Positions 49,206 through 58,173 of a stretch of 64,000 nucleotides of DNA are shown one piece after another. The position numbers were made by a program, and so were the translations under genes. Within the stretch, counting starts at the first letter, position 1. Every line of letters begins with the position of its first letter. The stretch is from positions 1,612,001-1,676,000 of the forward strand of contig NZ_CP104209.1 of NCBI RefSeq assembly GCF_025244765.1, written 5' to 3'. This DNA is from Empedobacter stercoris. GTDB lineage: Bacteria > Bacteroidota > Bacteroidia > Flavobacteriales > Weeksellaceae. Under the pieces are notes generated by a model that had not been told where the DNA came from, did no database searches, and saw only the letters and a list, made by a program, of their open reading frames with translations.

Positions 49206-51815
49206 ATGAAATCCAAAGATATAAGAAAAGAATTTTTGCATTTTTTTGAAACAAAAGGACACTCAATTGTCGACTCTGCACCTATTGTTTTGAAAGACGA
49301 TCCGACATTAATGTTTAATAATTCGGGTATGGCACAATTCAAAGAATTCTTTTTAGGAAACGGAACTCCAAAAAGTAATCGTATCGCGGATACACAAAAA
49401 TGTCTTCGTGTTTCTGGTAAACATAATGATTTGGACGATGTAGGAAAAGATACTTACCACCACACGATGTTCGAAATGTTAGGAAACTGGTCTTTTGGTG
49501 ATTACTTCAAAAAAGAAGCAATTGCTTGGGCATGGGAATTACTAACAGAAAAATACGGAATTTCTAAAGATCAAATCTATGTAACTGTTTTTGAGGGTGA
49601 CAAAGGTGATGGAACTTCTTTAGATGAAGAAGCATTAGAGCTTTGGAAACAACATATTGCGGAAGACCGAATTCTTTACGGAAATAAAAAAGATAATTTC
49701 TGGGAAATGGGTGATATTGGACCATGTGGACCTTGTTCTGAAATTCATATTGACATTCGACCAGAAGCAGATCGTTTAGCTGTTGATGGAAAATCTTTAG
49801 TTAATATGGATCATCCACAAGTAATCGAAATTTGGAACTTGGTATTTATGCAATATCAACGCAAAGCTGATGGCTCTTTAGAGTCTTTACCTGCTCGACA
49901 TATCGATACAGGAATGGGATTTGAGCGTTTGGCAATGGTTTTACAAGGTAAATCATCTAACTACGACACTGATGTTTTCCAACCATTAATCCAAAAATTA
50001 GAAGAAATCTCTGGAGTAAAATATGATACAGCTGAAAAAACGGATATTGCAATTCGTGTTGTTGTAGACCATTTACGCGCTGTTTCTTTTGCAATTGCAG
50101 ACGGACAATTACCTTCTAACACAGGTGCAGGATATGTTATACGCCGTATCTTACGTCGTGCTATTTCTTACGGATACCGTTTTTTAGGTCTTAACGAACC
50201 TTTTATCTATAAATTATATCCAATCTTGAAAGCTGAAATGGGTGAATTTTTCCCAGAATTAGTAAAACAAGAAACAATTGTAACAGGAGTTATTCGCGAA
50301 GAAGAGGCATCTTTCTTACGTACAATTGAACAAGGATTGAACAGATTAAATCAAATCATCGAGCAATTAGGAGATTCTAAAGTTGTACCTGGTGATGTGG
50401 TATTCGAACTGTATGATACTTTCGGTTTCCCTGCAGATTTATCTCGTATTGTTGCAGAAGATCATGGCTTCACAATTGACGAAGCTGGATTTGATGTTGA
50501 AATGGCAAAGCAAAAAGAACGTTCGAAAAAAGCAACAGCTTTGGTAACGGATGACTGGGTTATTTTGGATAATGCAGGCAATGAAACTTCTATCGCTTAT
50601 GATAACACAGAAGCTGAAGTAAAAATTACACGTTACAGAAAAGTAAAAAATAAAAAAGGAGAATTTTTTCAATTGGTATTCAACCAAACGCCTTTCTATG
50701 CAGAATCAGGAGGACAAATTGGTGATACTGGATCAATTTCTACGTTAAACGAAACGATAGAAATTATCGATACAAAAAAGGAAAACAATTTAGTTATTCA
50801 TTTCGTTGAAACTTTACCAGAAAATGTAAATGCTACTTTTAATGCTAAATTAAATGTTGAAAAACGTAACGAAACAACTAAAAATCACTCCGCAACTCAC
50901 TTAATGCACGAAGCGTTACGCGAAGTTTTAGGAACTCATGTTGAACAAAAAGGTTCTTATGTTGGTGATGATTATTTACGTTTTGACTTTTCTCATTTCT
51001 CTAAAATGACAGATGAAGAATTGGCAATTGTTGAGCAAAAAGTAAATGATAAAATTGCAGATGCTTTACCATTAATCGAAAAAAGAGATTGTGATATCAA
51101 CGAAGCTATCGCTGACGGAGCAATGGCATTATTCGGTGAAAAATACGGTGATAAAGTTCGTGTAATTCGTTTTGGTTCTTCTATCGAGTTATGTGGTGGT
51201 ACGCATGTAAAAAACACAGCTGATATTCGATTATTCAGAATTTTATCTGAATCTTCTACTGCAGCAGGTATTCGTCGTATCGAAGCAATTACATCTAACA
51301 AAGCAATCGAAGCGTACAAAGAGGCGGAGAAAAACTACAATGATGTTCTAGCTGCTCTTAAAACGAAAAATGATGCGGTAAAAGCTGTTCAACATTTATT
51401 GGATGAAAATGCTGAATTGAAAAAACAATTAGAATCTTTTGTTGCGCAACAAGCTGCGGCTGAAAAAGCAACTTGGAAAACAGCTGTTCAAACTATCAAC
51501 GGCGTTAATTTCTTAGCTGTAAAAACAAATTTAGATACAAATGCTGCAAAACAAAATGCAATTGATTTAACAAAAGAAATCGAAAATGCATTTATAGTTG
51601 TGGGAACTAATGATACTGTAAAACCATCTATCACCATTTCGATTGCAAAAAATCTTGTGGATGAAAAAGGGTATAATGCAGGGCAAATTGTAAAAGAAAT
51701 CGCAAAACACATCAACGGTGGTGGAGGTGGACAACCTTTCTTAGCTACTGCAGGTGGTAAAGAGGTTTCTGGATTGGATGCTGCTCTTAAACAAGCAGAA
51801 GATTTTGTAAAATAA
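49206..51815 (+). CDS. alaS: Alanyl-tRNA synthetase
   Basis: The 869-residue enzyme has the class II catalytic core ([31 protein letters not shown]), the tRNA-recognition region with [15 protein letters not shown], and the editing domain with [12 protein letters not shown] (HxxxH) and CGGTHV. The C-terminal coiled-coil and DHH-like C-Ala domain ends in [16 protein letters not shown]. All key residues are visible and the length is normal. It charges tRNA-Ala and clears Ser/Gly mischarging. The start at 49206 is an ATG directly before [14 protein letters not shown], the usual family N-terminus. Confidence 0.97.
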   Translation: MKSKDIRKEFLHFFETKGHSIVDSAPIVLKDDPTLMFNNSGMAQFKEFFLGNGTPKSNRIADTQKCLRVSGKHNDLDDVGKDTYHHTMFEMLGNWSFGDYFKKEAIAWAWELLTEKYGISKDQIYVTVFEGDKGDGTSLDEEALELWKQHIAEDRILYGNKKDNFWEMGDIGPCGPCSEIHIDIRPEADRLAVDGKSLVNMDHPQVIEIWNLVFMQYQRKADGSLESLPARHIDTGMGFERLAMVLQGKSSNYDTDVFQPLIQKLEEISGVKYDTAEKTDIAIRVVVDHLRAVSFAIADGQLPSNTGAGYVIRRILRRAISYGYRFLGLNEPFIYKLYPILKAEMGEFFPELVKQETIVTGVIREEEASFLRTIEQGLNRLNQIIEQLGDSKVVPGDVVFELYDTFGFPADLSRIVAEDHGFTIDEAGFDVEMAKQKERSKKATALVTDDWVILDNAGNETSIAYDNTEAEVKITRYRKVKNKKGEFFQLVFNQTPFYAESGGQIGDTGSISTLNETIEIIDTKKENNLVIHFVETLPENVNATFNAKLNVEKRNETTKNHSATHLMHEALREVLGTHVEQKGSYVGDDYLRFDFSHFSKMTDEELAIVEQKVNDKIADALPLIEKRDCDINEAIADGAMALFGEKYGDKVRVIRFGSSIELCGGTHVKNTADIRLFRILSESSTAAGIRRIEAITSNKAIEAYKEAEKNYNDVLAALKTKNDAVKAVQHLLDENAELKKQLESFVAQQAAAEKATWKTAVQTINGVNFLAVKTNLDTNAAKQNAIDLTKEIENAFIVVGTNDTVKPSITISIAKNLVDEKGYNAGQIVKEIAKHINGGGGGQPFLATAGGKEVSGLDAALKQAEDFVK

Positions 51816-51851
51816 TCTTTTCCGAAAAATAAAAAAAACGACTTGTATTAG

Positions 51852-51888
51852 ACTGCCCCAAAAAAGTTAGACACTTTTGGGGGGCAGT
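51852..51888. repeat. Hairpin with IS3-like terminal sequence, after alaS
   Basis: ACTGCCCCAAAAAAGT and ACTTTTGGGGGGCAGT form a 16-bp stem with two mismatches and loop TAGAC. The CTGCCCC...AAAGTTAGACA pattern resembles terminal inverted repeats of IS3-family elements, from memory. It may be a solo IS end, a small palindromic element, or simply the alaS terminator, since it lies 37 bases past the stop and T-rich sequence follows. No transposase is nearby. Confidence 0.45.
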
Positions 51889-51909
51889 GTATTTTATCTC
51901 GCTTTTTTA

Positions 51910-53916
51910 TTAGTCTTTAATTCCATTAAAAATATATTGTAAAATTGGATTAATTTCTGGGTTTTCAAGATGTTTCTTGAAAATTTTTGTGTAATACTTT
52001 GGTTTATTAATCATTCTTCGTTCTACTAACTCATCAATCGTATCAATATATTCTACTGATGTTTTACCAATTAATAAATTATCCAAAGAACGTCCTTGAT
52101 CAACATAGTTCAAAATTGTTTTTAAACCTTTTAAATAAAGCGCATCTTTCGTGAAACCACCACCTCGATACACACGAGTTGACAAATAAAAAGCATCTTC
52201 TGCTTGCATTTTATATTCTTCCATCAATGTCATAAATGTTTCGTTGAAAGATTTTCCGTTTGTCAACATATGAACTGCCATTACGCGTAAACCAAGTTCC
52301 CTCAATCGGCTATGATTAATAGAATCAGAATAATATTCACTTAAAATCGCTAAACCTTCTTGCGTTAACGTATTAACAGGTAAACCAATGCTAAATATTT
52401 TTAATGGTTGATCCAATGCATTCATCGTCGTCACCATGTGTACACCAATTTCGTGTTCAATTAAACCATTTGTAAAACGTTTATCGAATTTTACACCACG
52501 CTTAATTACCACTTTTTTCTTGCTGTTAATCACAAGCGCTTTTGATGCAATATCATCCGAAACTTCAATATCAAACTTGAAACCGTAATCATTTGTTGCA
52601 TTTCTAAATAAATTTACAACTTCTTCTTCGGTATAATCACCTTGTTTATCCATCCTAAATTCAGGACAATACAGAATGAAATTCGCATTTTCGATGTCTT
52701 TTTTAGTTGGTTCACCAAAATAACGCAACGAATTGTACAAGAATTTATCTGTCCCAAGATTTGCCAACAAATCTACCTTATCAAAATAGGCATTGATAGT
52801 ATTCATGTACATGTTTTGAATACTGATATCATTGATTTTTTCGACTTTAATATTCGACAATTTTCGTTTAAATTCGAATGGATCAATATTTAGAGGATTG
52901 TACTTAAATTGAGGTTCGTATGTATATTTAGAAGCCAAGAATTTCTTTTTTTCAAACTCTAAGTTTATTGGATTGATAACACTTAACAATTCAAAATTCT
53001 GAACCAATTGATACAATTGTTTGTCAATTTTCACCAAATCAGATTCCAATTCGTTGTGCAGAATATTCACTTGTTTTGATCCTACTTTATAGGTTGTTTC
53101 TGTTTTTACGAATTCATAAGCATGATTTAAAATTGCCGATTTAAACCCTTCTTTTATTTGATTGATAATTTCGGGGAAAGATTCTCCCGTCAATTCATCA
53201 CAATAAATTTTAGAAACCTCTGTCGCTAATACCAATGTATTTTTGAAATTAGTTGTCACAAATTCTAACAAATAACCACGTCCGTAAAAAACATCGTTTA
53301 TAGCCGAATAATTATGAATATTTTCTATTTCAATATTTGCCAATTCATCGCGCCAACTTTCAACATATTTTCCATAACGTTCGTTATCGATACGTTCAGC
53401 TCCAATATTAAAAACAGGAACTGGACGATCCCAACGCTTCCAGTTGTAAGAATGAATATCGTATACCAAACACGATTTAAACTTAGATTCGAGCTTACTG
53501 ATTAAAGCTTGTAAAACTTCGTAAAAAGCATGGTGTTTTGCACTACTTTTTTGTTTTTGAGAAATAGATAAAGGCTCTTTCCAAACTTGTTTTCCCCAAG
53601 CTTCTTCGTACACAGCATTTTCTGGACCACGGTTTAAATCGTATTCAAATCGAGAATCACAACCTTGAATTAAGATTGGGAAAGTTTCTACAAACTCGGC
53701 TGTATGAGGATCTTCTTCGTACCAACGCTCGTAATTACTCAATAAACATTTTTCTCGAATATCTTCGCGCATTTGTCCACCATCGTGAATGGCAGCACAA
53801 ACGTAAGGAATGTATTCGTCAATTTTTATTTTGAATGAGTCGTCTTCTGCATAAGCTTCAAATACAATTTCGTTCTCAATATTATCTAATATTTGCTGTA
53901 TACTTAAGGATTTCAT
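51910..53916 (-). CDS. N-formylglutamate-amidohydrolase-like / DUF1704 (QEGLA) metallopeptidase fusion
   Basis: The 668-residue protein has two parts. Residues about 35-260 resemble N-formylglutamate amidohydrolase: AIHDGG (42-47), CDSRFEYDLNR (86-96) and YDIHSYN (152-158). Residues about 290-640 are the DUF1704 domain, with a HExxxH zinc motif HEIGVH (488-493) followed by TQEGLAI (518-524), where the Glu is a likely third ligand or catalyst. DUF1704 proteins are called flavohemoglobin-modulating QEGLA proteins, and related eukaryotic MATCAP enzymes remove C-terminal Tyr from tubulin. A carboxypeptidase-like role is inferred. No signal peptide is seen, so it is cytosolic. It overlaps the ATP-grasp gene by 4 bases (ATGA). 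Confidence 0.85.
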   Translation of the reverse strand: MKSLSIQQILDNIENEIVFEAYAEDDSFKIKIDEYIPYVCAAIHDGGQMREDIREKCLLSNYERWYEEDPHTAEFVETFPILIQGCDSRFEYDLNRGPENAVYEEAWGKQVWKEPLSISQKQKSSAKHHAFYEVLQALISKLESKFKSCLVYDIHSYNWKRWDRPVPVFNIGAERIDNERYGKYVESWRDELANIEIENIHNYSAINDVFYGRGYLLEFVTTNFKNTLVLATEVSKIYCDELTGESFPEIINQIKEGFKSAILNHAYEFVKTETTYKVGSKQVNILHNELESDLVKIDKQLYQLVQNFELLSVINPINLEFEKKKFLASKYTYEPQFKYNPLNIDPFEFKRKLSNIKVEKINDISIQNMYMNTINAYFDKVDLLANLGTDKFLYNSLRYFGEPTKKDIENANFILYCPEFRMDKQGDYTEEEVVNLFRNATNDYGFKFDIEVSDDIASKALVINSKKKVVIKRGVKFDKRFTNGLIEHEIGVHMVTTMNALDQPLKIFSIGLPVNTLTQEGLAILSEYYSDSINHSRLRELGLRVMAVHMLTNGKSFNETFMTLMEEYKMQAEDAFYLSTRVYRGGGFTKDALYLKGLKTILNYVDQGRSLDNLLIGKTSVEYIDTIDELVERRMINKPKYYTKIFKKHLENPEINPILQYIFNGIKD

Positions 53917-54893
53917 GCTTTAAATTCTTTATATTTCTCCAATAACATTGATACAATTTGTTTCTGTATCTCGTTGTTATTGTTTACATTGTTATGAGGG
54001 ACAATTCCCCCAGGACTTACGACATTTAATTCAACCATTTTTCCGTTAATCAAATCGATTCCGCAAAAATAAATTCCATCTTCATTTAATTGTTTCCCTA
54101 TTTTACGGCACAATTCTAATTCATGCTCACTCATATCATGTTTAATTGCAGAACCACCAGCCGAAATATTAGAACGGTGATCACCATCTGCAGGCACACG
54201 CATAATAGCGCCAATAGGTTCTCCATTAATCACAATTGCACGAACGTCTCCTTTTTCTGCACCTTCAATATAATTTTGACAAATAATAGGTTGAGAAATT
54301 CCAGAATGATTGACATAAAAATCGCAAATCGAGCTTAAGTTACCAATATTTTTTCGTTCGAAAAGAATTACACCTTTACCTCCCATTCCATCTAATGGTT
54401 TGATGATAAATTTTTCGAATTTATTTTCTTCAACAAACGATTTAATTAAATCGATATCTTTCGTAATAAGCGTTTGAGGAACAATTGTTTCCTGACCATC
54501 ATCAAAAGAAGCAGCGTATATTTTGTTATTTGCTTTACGTAAACCAGAAATTTTATTGACGAAAAAAACTTTATCTTCGATCAATTCTAACATGTTCAAT
54601 AAAAGCGGATCAATTGGTGGATCGGCTCTCATAAAAATCATATCAAACTCGGTTAAATCTTTGATACTACTTTCAAATTTCATGGTGTGATAAAATTCTA
54701 CACAATCCGTTGTATCTGTAGTAATCATCTTTCTGCAGTTACCTACAACTTTGCCTTTGGCAATAGAGATATCTTTTTTTGTTAAATAGGATACTTCAAA
54801 ACCACGATCTACGCATTCTTTAATAATTCGCATAGTGGTGTCTTTTCCTGGTTCAACCTTGTCCCAAGGATACATTACGAAGCATATTTTCAT
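53913..54893 (-). CDS. ATP-grasp ligase, glutathione synthetase-like
   Basis: The 326-residue protein has the glutathione-synthetase ATP-grasp layout: N-terminal domain starting MKICFVMYPWDKVEPGKDTT, ATP-binding K165-P in IIKPLDGMGGKGVILF, and metal/substrate residues D280, E288 and N290 in GIDLINGKMVELNVVSPGG. It joins a carboxylate and an amine using ATP. No gshA gene is in the window and the coupling to a DUF1704 peptidase is tight (4-base overlap), so I doubt that glutathione is the product. It could add an amino acid to a peptide or protein. Upstream is a 180-base gap. Confidence 0.85.
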   Translation of the reverse strand: MKICFVMYPWDKVEPGKDTTMRIIKECVDRGFEVSYLTKKDISIAKGKVVGNCRKMITTDTTDCVEFYHTMKFESSIKDLTEFDMIFMRADPPIDPLLLNMLELIEDKVFFVNKISGLRKANNKIYAASFDDGQETIVPQTLITKDIDLIKSFVEENKFEKFIIKPLDGMGGKGVILFERKNIGNLSSICDFYVNHSGISQPIICQNYIEGAEKGDVRAIVINGEPIGAIMRVPADGDHRSNISAGGSAIKHDMSEHELELCRKIGKQLNEDGIYFCGIDLINGKMVELNVVSPGGIVPHNNVNNNNEIQKQIVSMLLEKYKEFKA

Positions 54894-55023
54894 ATAAATA
54901 TAAAGGGTATTAAAATCAATGCAATAATAACTAAAAGTTTGATATAAAAAATGCTCTACAAAAAATTATAGAATATTTATTTTTATTCTATGGAAGGTAT
55001 TGATTTTTAGCAATTAATAAAAG

Positions 55024-55062
55024 AAAAGGGTGATTGATTTTTCAATTTCAATCACCCTTAGG
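55024..55062 (-). terminator. Terminator after TlpA-like gene
   Basis: AAGGGTGATTGA pairs with TCAATCACCCTT around an 11-base loop, and a T-rich run follows on the minus strand. It ends just before position 55062 and past the stop at 55078. Confidence 0.85.
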
Positions 55063-55077
55063 TTGGTAAACTATAAA

Positions 55078-55593
55078 CTATTTATTTCGTAAACGATCAA
55101 TTGTTTCCTGAACTTTTGGGTCATCAGCTTTTACACTGTAGTAATTTGCTATTTTTCCATTTTGATCAAGAACCAAATATCTCGGTATCCAATTTAAATC
55201 AATCCCTGTGCCAAAATTACCCTTCCAATTGTTTCCTAAGTAAAAGTGTTGACCCTCAATTTGATATTTTTCAATTCCATTTTTCCAAGCATCTTCAGAC
55301 TTATCCATTGAGAGATAAACAAATGTTACATCAGGATTTTTTTCGTGTAATTTTTTCAACGAGGACATATTTTTGATACAATCTCCACACCAAGTTGCCC
55401 ATAAATCTATCAAAACAATTTTACCTTTATTGTTCGAAACAATTTTTTCGATGGTTACTGAATTTCCTTCCAAATCAACTACGCTATCTTGTAAAGCTGC
55501 TGCAGGAAATTCAGTTTTCATTAGTGTTGGAATTTTCTGAGAAAAGGCATTCATCCCAACAAATAATATTAAAACGCTAATTATTTTTTTCAT
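55078..55593 (-). CDS. TlpA-like periplasmic thiol-disulfide protein
   Basis: The 171-residue protein has a signal peptide (MNAFSQ, to about residue 19) and a thioredoxin fold with active site WCGDC (C69, C72). The TlpA/AhpC-type insertion follows (VTFVYLSMDKSEDAWKNGIEKYQI), then the cis-Pro in NWIPRYLVLD. It probably keeps periplasmic thiols reduced or serves cytochrome maturation or a stress response. The CGDC active site is less common than CGPC but known in TlpA relatives. It is a single-gene unit on the minus strand. Confidence 0.88.
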   Translation of the reverse strand: MKKIISVLILFVGMNAFSQKIPTLMKTEFPAAALQDSVVDLEGNSVTIEKIVSNNKGKIVLIDLWATWCGDCIKNMSSLKKLHEKNPDVTFVYLSMDKSEDAWKNGIEKYQIEGQHFYLGNNWKGNFGTGIDLNWIPRYLVLDQNGKIANYYSVKADDPKVQETIDRLRNK

Positions 55594-55705
55594 GATAATT
55601 TTTTATCGATTTCATGTCTTTTCAAAACCTATATCAATTTAGTAGATTTTAAAGCGAAGTTAAATATTTATTCCGAATGATTGTAAAAAGATGTAATTTT
55701 GTTGC

Positions 55706-56272
55706 ATGCAAAAATATCTGATTATTGGGCTAGGAAATATTGGAGCTCAATACGAAAATACGCGTCATAATATTGGTTTCAAGGTGGTTGAAGAAGTTGC
55801 TAAAAAAACTGGAGCAAAATTTTCTCCTTCTAATTTTGGCGATGTAGCACAATTTAAATATAAAGCGAGACCTGTGACGTTATTAAAACCAAATACTTAT
55901 ATGAATTTGAGTGGGGATGCAGTTCGTTTTTGGATGAAAAAAGAAAATATATCGTTAGAAAATATATTTGTCATCACCGATGATTTGAATTTACCATTTG
56001 GAACAATTCGTATGCGTGGAAAAGGAAGCGACGGTGGGCACAATGGTTTAAAAGATATACAGAACAAAGTTGGTGGTCAAAATTATGCGAGATTACGCTT
56101 TGGTGTAGGAAACGAATTTTCGGAAGGCAGACAAGTTGATTATGTTTTAGGAGAATGGTCAGCAGAAGAAAACGAAAAAATAAATGAACGATTAAATTTT
56201 GCTGCAGATGCTGTTTTATCGTTTATTTTTCAAGGATTAAGTAACACAATGAATCAATATAATGGTAAATAA
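55706..56272 (+). CDS. pth: Peptidyl-tRNA hydrolase
   Basis: The 188-residue enzyme has the family N-terminus LIIGLGNIGAQYENTRHNIGF with catalytic H21 and N11, the substrate residues near PNTYMNLSGDAV, and DDLNLPFGTIRMRGKGSDGGHNGLK. It releases peptides from prematurely dropped tRNAs. It is the first of three overlapping plus-strand genes: the rhodanese gene begins 11 bases before its stop. Confidence 0.95.
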   Translation: MQKYLIIGLGNIGAQYENTRHNIGFKVVEEVAKKTGAKFSPSNFGDVAQFKYKARPVTLLKPNTYMNLSGDAVRFWMKKENISLENIFVITDDLNLPFGTIRMRGKGSDGGHNGLKDIQNKVGGQNYARLRFGVGNEFSEGRQVDYVLGEWSAEENEKINERLNFAADAVLSFIFQGLSNTMNQYNGK

Positions 56273-56675
56273 AATTTTAGGAATCGCAATGATTACAGGA
56301 ACTCTACTTTTAGGGTCTTGTGCAAATAGTTCAACTATAACTCATGAAAAACAAGCTAAAATAGAAGAAATAACTTCTACATTGGACAATGCTTCGGAGG
56401 TTATTTTGAAGAACAAAAAGAATGTTTTGTTAGACGTTCGTACACCAGAAGAGTTTGCTGAAGGTCATGTTCCTGGTGCAATTAACATCGATGTAAAAAA
56501 TCCTAATTTCGAAGAAGAAATTCAAAAATTAGATCCAAAGAAAAATTATTACATCTATTGTAAATCTGGCGTTCGTGCAAAATTAGCAACAGAAAAAATG
56601 CAAGAAAAAGGGTTCAGTAATGCAAACAATTTCAAGGATGGAATGTCAACTTACAAAGGAACTGTAGCAAAATAA
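56262..56675 (+). CDS. Rhodanese-like lipoprotein
   Basis: The 137-residue protein has a lipoprotein signal with lipobox LGSC (Cys20) and a single rhodanese domain (about 45-135). It shows DVRTPEEFAEGHVPGAINI and the active-site loop CKSGVRA with C100. It should carry persulfide sulfur in the cell envelope. Its start overlaps the end of pth by 11 bases and its TAA overlaps the next ATG by one base, so translation is coupled. Periplasmic lipoprotein rhodaneses are common in Bacteroidota, but the substrate is unknown. Confidence 0.87.
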   Translation: MVNKILGIAMITGTLLLGSCANSSTITHEKQAKIEEITSTLDNASEVILKNKKNVLLDVRTPEEFAEGHVPGAINIDVKNPNFEEEIQKLDPKKNYYIYCKSGVRAKLATEKMQEKGFSNANNFKDGMSTYKGTVAK

Positions 56676-56920
56676 TGGAAGGATTTCGTCCCGAAATATT
56701 AAAAGAAATTGTCACAACTAAAATGCCTTTCGGTAAATACGAAGGGCGTATGTTGTGCGATTTACCTGTATCTTATCTTGAATGGTTTGTAGGAAAAGGT
56801 GGATTTCCGAAAGGAAAATTAGGCGTTTTATTATCGACTGTTTACGAAATAAAATTAAACGGATTAGAAGACATTATCTACGAATTGAAACGTCAATTTG
56901 GTTCAACTTCCCATTCATAA
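56675..56920 (+). CDS. DUF3820 family protein
   Basis: The 81-residue protein carries TTKMPFGKYEGRMLCDLPVSYLEWFVGKGGF, a strong match to the DUF3820 pattern (MPFGKYKG-x-LxxLPxxYLxWF). Some family members are called putative quorum-sensing-regulated factors. Its function is unknown. Its ATG shares a base with the stop of the rhodanese gene. Its last 28 bases overlap the end of the convergent GNAT gene. Confidence 0.85.
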   Translation: MEGFRPEILKEIVTTKMPFGKYEGRMLCDLPVSYLEWFVGKGGFPKGKLGVLLSTVYEIKLNGLEDIIYELKRQFGSTSHS

Positions 56921-57342
56921 AAATTCGCATCATCGCGCAGTATAAATCCAGCACTTGGATACAACGAATTACCAATCTCATTTGTAACACTGGTTTCTAA
57001 CAACATCGCACAAGCATCAGTTTTTCTGCATAATTTTTTTGCTTGATCAATCAATTCTCTTGAAAAACCTTGACCTCTAAATTCAGGCGAAACAAATAAA
57101 TCATTCAACATCCAAAAACGTTTCATTCGAGTAGATGAAAATAAAGGATACAATTGTACAAAGCCAACTGCATTCTCTTTTTCGTCAAAAGCCAAATAAA
57201 TCACCGATTCGTTATTGGCAATTCTCTCTAACAAAAATTCTTTTGCACCTTCAACATCACTTTCTTTATCATAAAATTGGCGATAGGCATCAAATAATGG
57301 TGCTAATGTTTGTAAATCATTTATTGTAGCTTGTTTTGTCAT
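56893..57342 (-). CDS. GNAT family N-acetyltransferase
   Basis: The 149-residue protein has the GNAT acetyl-CoA motif LFVSPEFRGQGFSRELIDQAKKLC, with RGQGF as motif A, and the preceding beta strands VGFVQLYPLFSSTRM. The C-terminus reads SLYPSAGFILRDDANFYEW, with the usual YxxxGF motif near motif B. Its substrate is unknown. The gene is convergent with DUF3820 and shares 28 bases with it, so the two 3' ends must use different strands of the same DNA. Confidence 0.87.
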   Translation of the reverse strand: MTKQATINDLQTLAPLFDAYRQFYDKESDVEGAKEFLLERIANNESVIYLAFDEKENAVGFVQLYPLFSSTRMKRFWMLNDLFVSPEFRGQGFSRELIDQAKKLCRKTDACAMLLETSVTNEIGNSLYPSAGFILRDDANFYEWEVEPN

Positions 57343-57404
57343 GCAATATTTTTTATAAAAATCGTGATTTCATATGAATTTTCACTAAGTAATATTAAGT
57401 TTAT

Positions 57405-57486
57405 GTTTTAGATGAGAAGCAGAAATCAATTCAGCTTGACAAAGTTTATGAATCATTCTAAACTTGTTTCAGAATCACATAAAGTT
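57405..57486. repeat. Intergenic palindromic repeat, copy E
   Basis: The stretch holds GATGAGAAGCAGAAATCAATTCAGCTTGACAAA and then TTCTAAACTTGTTTCAGAATCAC, which matches the reversed core of copies at 12595 and 12690 (GATTCTGAAACAAGTTTAGAA). It lies between the GNAT and nadD genes. The rest of the region (57343-57530) holds no other feature. Confidence 0.55.
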
Positions 57487-57530
57487 TAAAATTATCACAT
57501 CTCCAAATTAACTAATTTGCTCATTAAAAA

Positions 57531-58097
57531 CTATCCATACAAATTACTTCCATCCAAATATTCCCAAACTTTATTAGGTAACATTGGTTTGATATTTTTT
57601 TCATCTTTGATTGCATTTCGTATAAATGTAGACGAAATTTCCATCAAAGGTGCTTCGACCATTTCTACATTGTCAAAATTTTCTTCTTGGGAATAACCAG
57701 GACGCGGATAAACATAAAATTGGTAATCGCGCATTAAAATCTCAGCATTTTTCCATTTCGAAATTCCATCCAAATTATCAGAACCCATAATTAATGCAAA
57801 TTCGTGTTCAGGGAATTTTTCTTTCAGATGAATTAACGTATCAATCGTATAAGATGGTTTTGGTAACGTAAATTCAATATTGGATGCACGTAGATTAGGA
57901 TAATCTTTAATCGCTAATTCAACCATTTCTAATCGGTCGTATTCATTTGCCAACGAACTTTTTTTCTTTAACGGATTTTGAGGCGAAACCACAAACCAAA
58001 CCTGATCCAAATCGGTGAATTGTTGAAAATGATTGGCAATAATTAAATGTCCGACATGAATAGGATTGAATGATCCAAAATATAAACCGACCTTCAT
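57531..58097 (-). CDS. nadD: Nicotinate-nucleotide adenylyltransferase
   Basis: The 188-residue enzyme has the nucleotidyltransferase signature GSFNPIHVGH (8-17) and the C-terminal ISSTFIR motif for phosphate binding. It adds AMP to nicotinate mononucleotide in NAD synthesis. The length is normal for NadD. It is last in a minus-strand run (DUF2520, KdsC-like, Maf, NadD) but is separated from maf by a terminator. The NR transporter PnuC is also in the window, though far away. Confidence 0.94.
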   Translation of the reverse strand: MKVGLYFGSFNPIHVGHLIIANHFQQFTDLDQVWFVVSPQNPLKKKSSLANEYDRLEMVELAIKDYPNLRASNIEFTLPKPSYTIDTLIHLKEKFPEHEFALIMGSDNLDGISKWKNAEILMRDYQFYVYPRPGYSQEENFDNVEMVEAPLMEISSTFIRNAIKDEKNIKPMLPNKVWEYLDGSNLYG

Positions 58098-58141
58098 AAA
58101 ATTGATTTTTTAGAAAAACAAAAATACGATAATTGTAGAAT

Positions 58142-58168
58142 AAAAAAATCCAGCCGAAGCTGGATGAT
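58142..58168 (-). terminator. Terminator after maf
   Basis: ATCCAGC (58148-58154) pairs with GCTGGAT (58159-58165) around a CGAA loop (TTCG on the RNA strand), with seven T residues following on the minus strand. Confidence 0.9.
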
Positions 58169-58173
58169 ATGAT

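Noticed and set aside
49106-49342. Minus-strand ORF overlapping the start of alaS and the promoter region.
   Set aside because: It is antisense to conserved alaS codons, has no family resemblance and covers the intergenic promoter.
53913-54893. Genuine glutathione synthetase gshB.
   Set aside because: The fold fits, but no gshA is nearby and the gene is coupled to a DUF1704 fusion, so I kept only the ATP-grasp ligase label.
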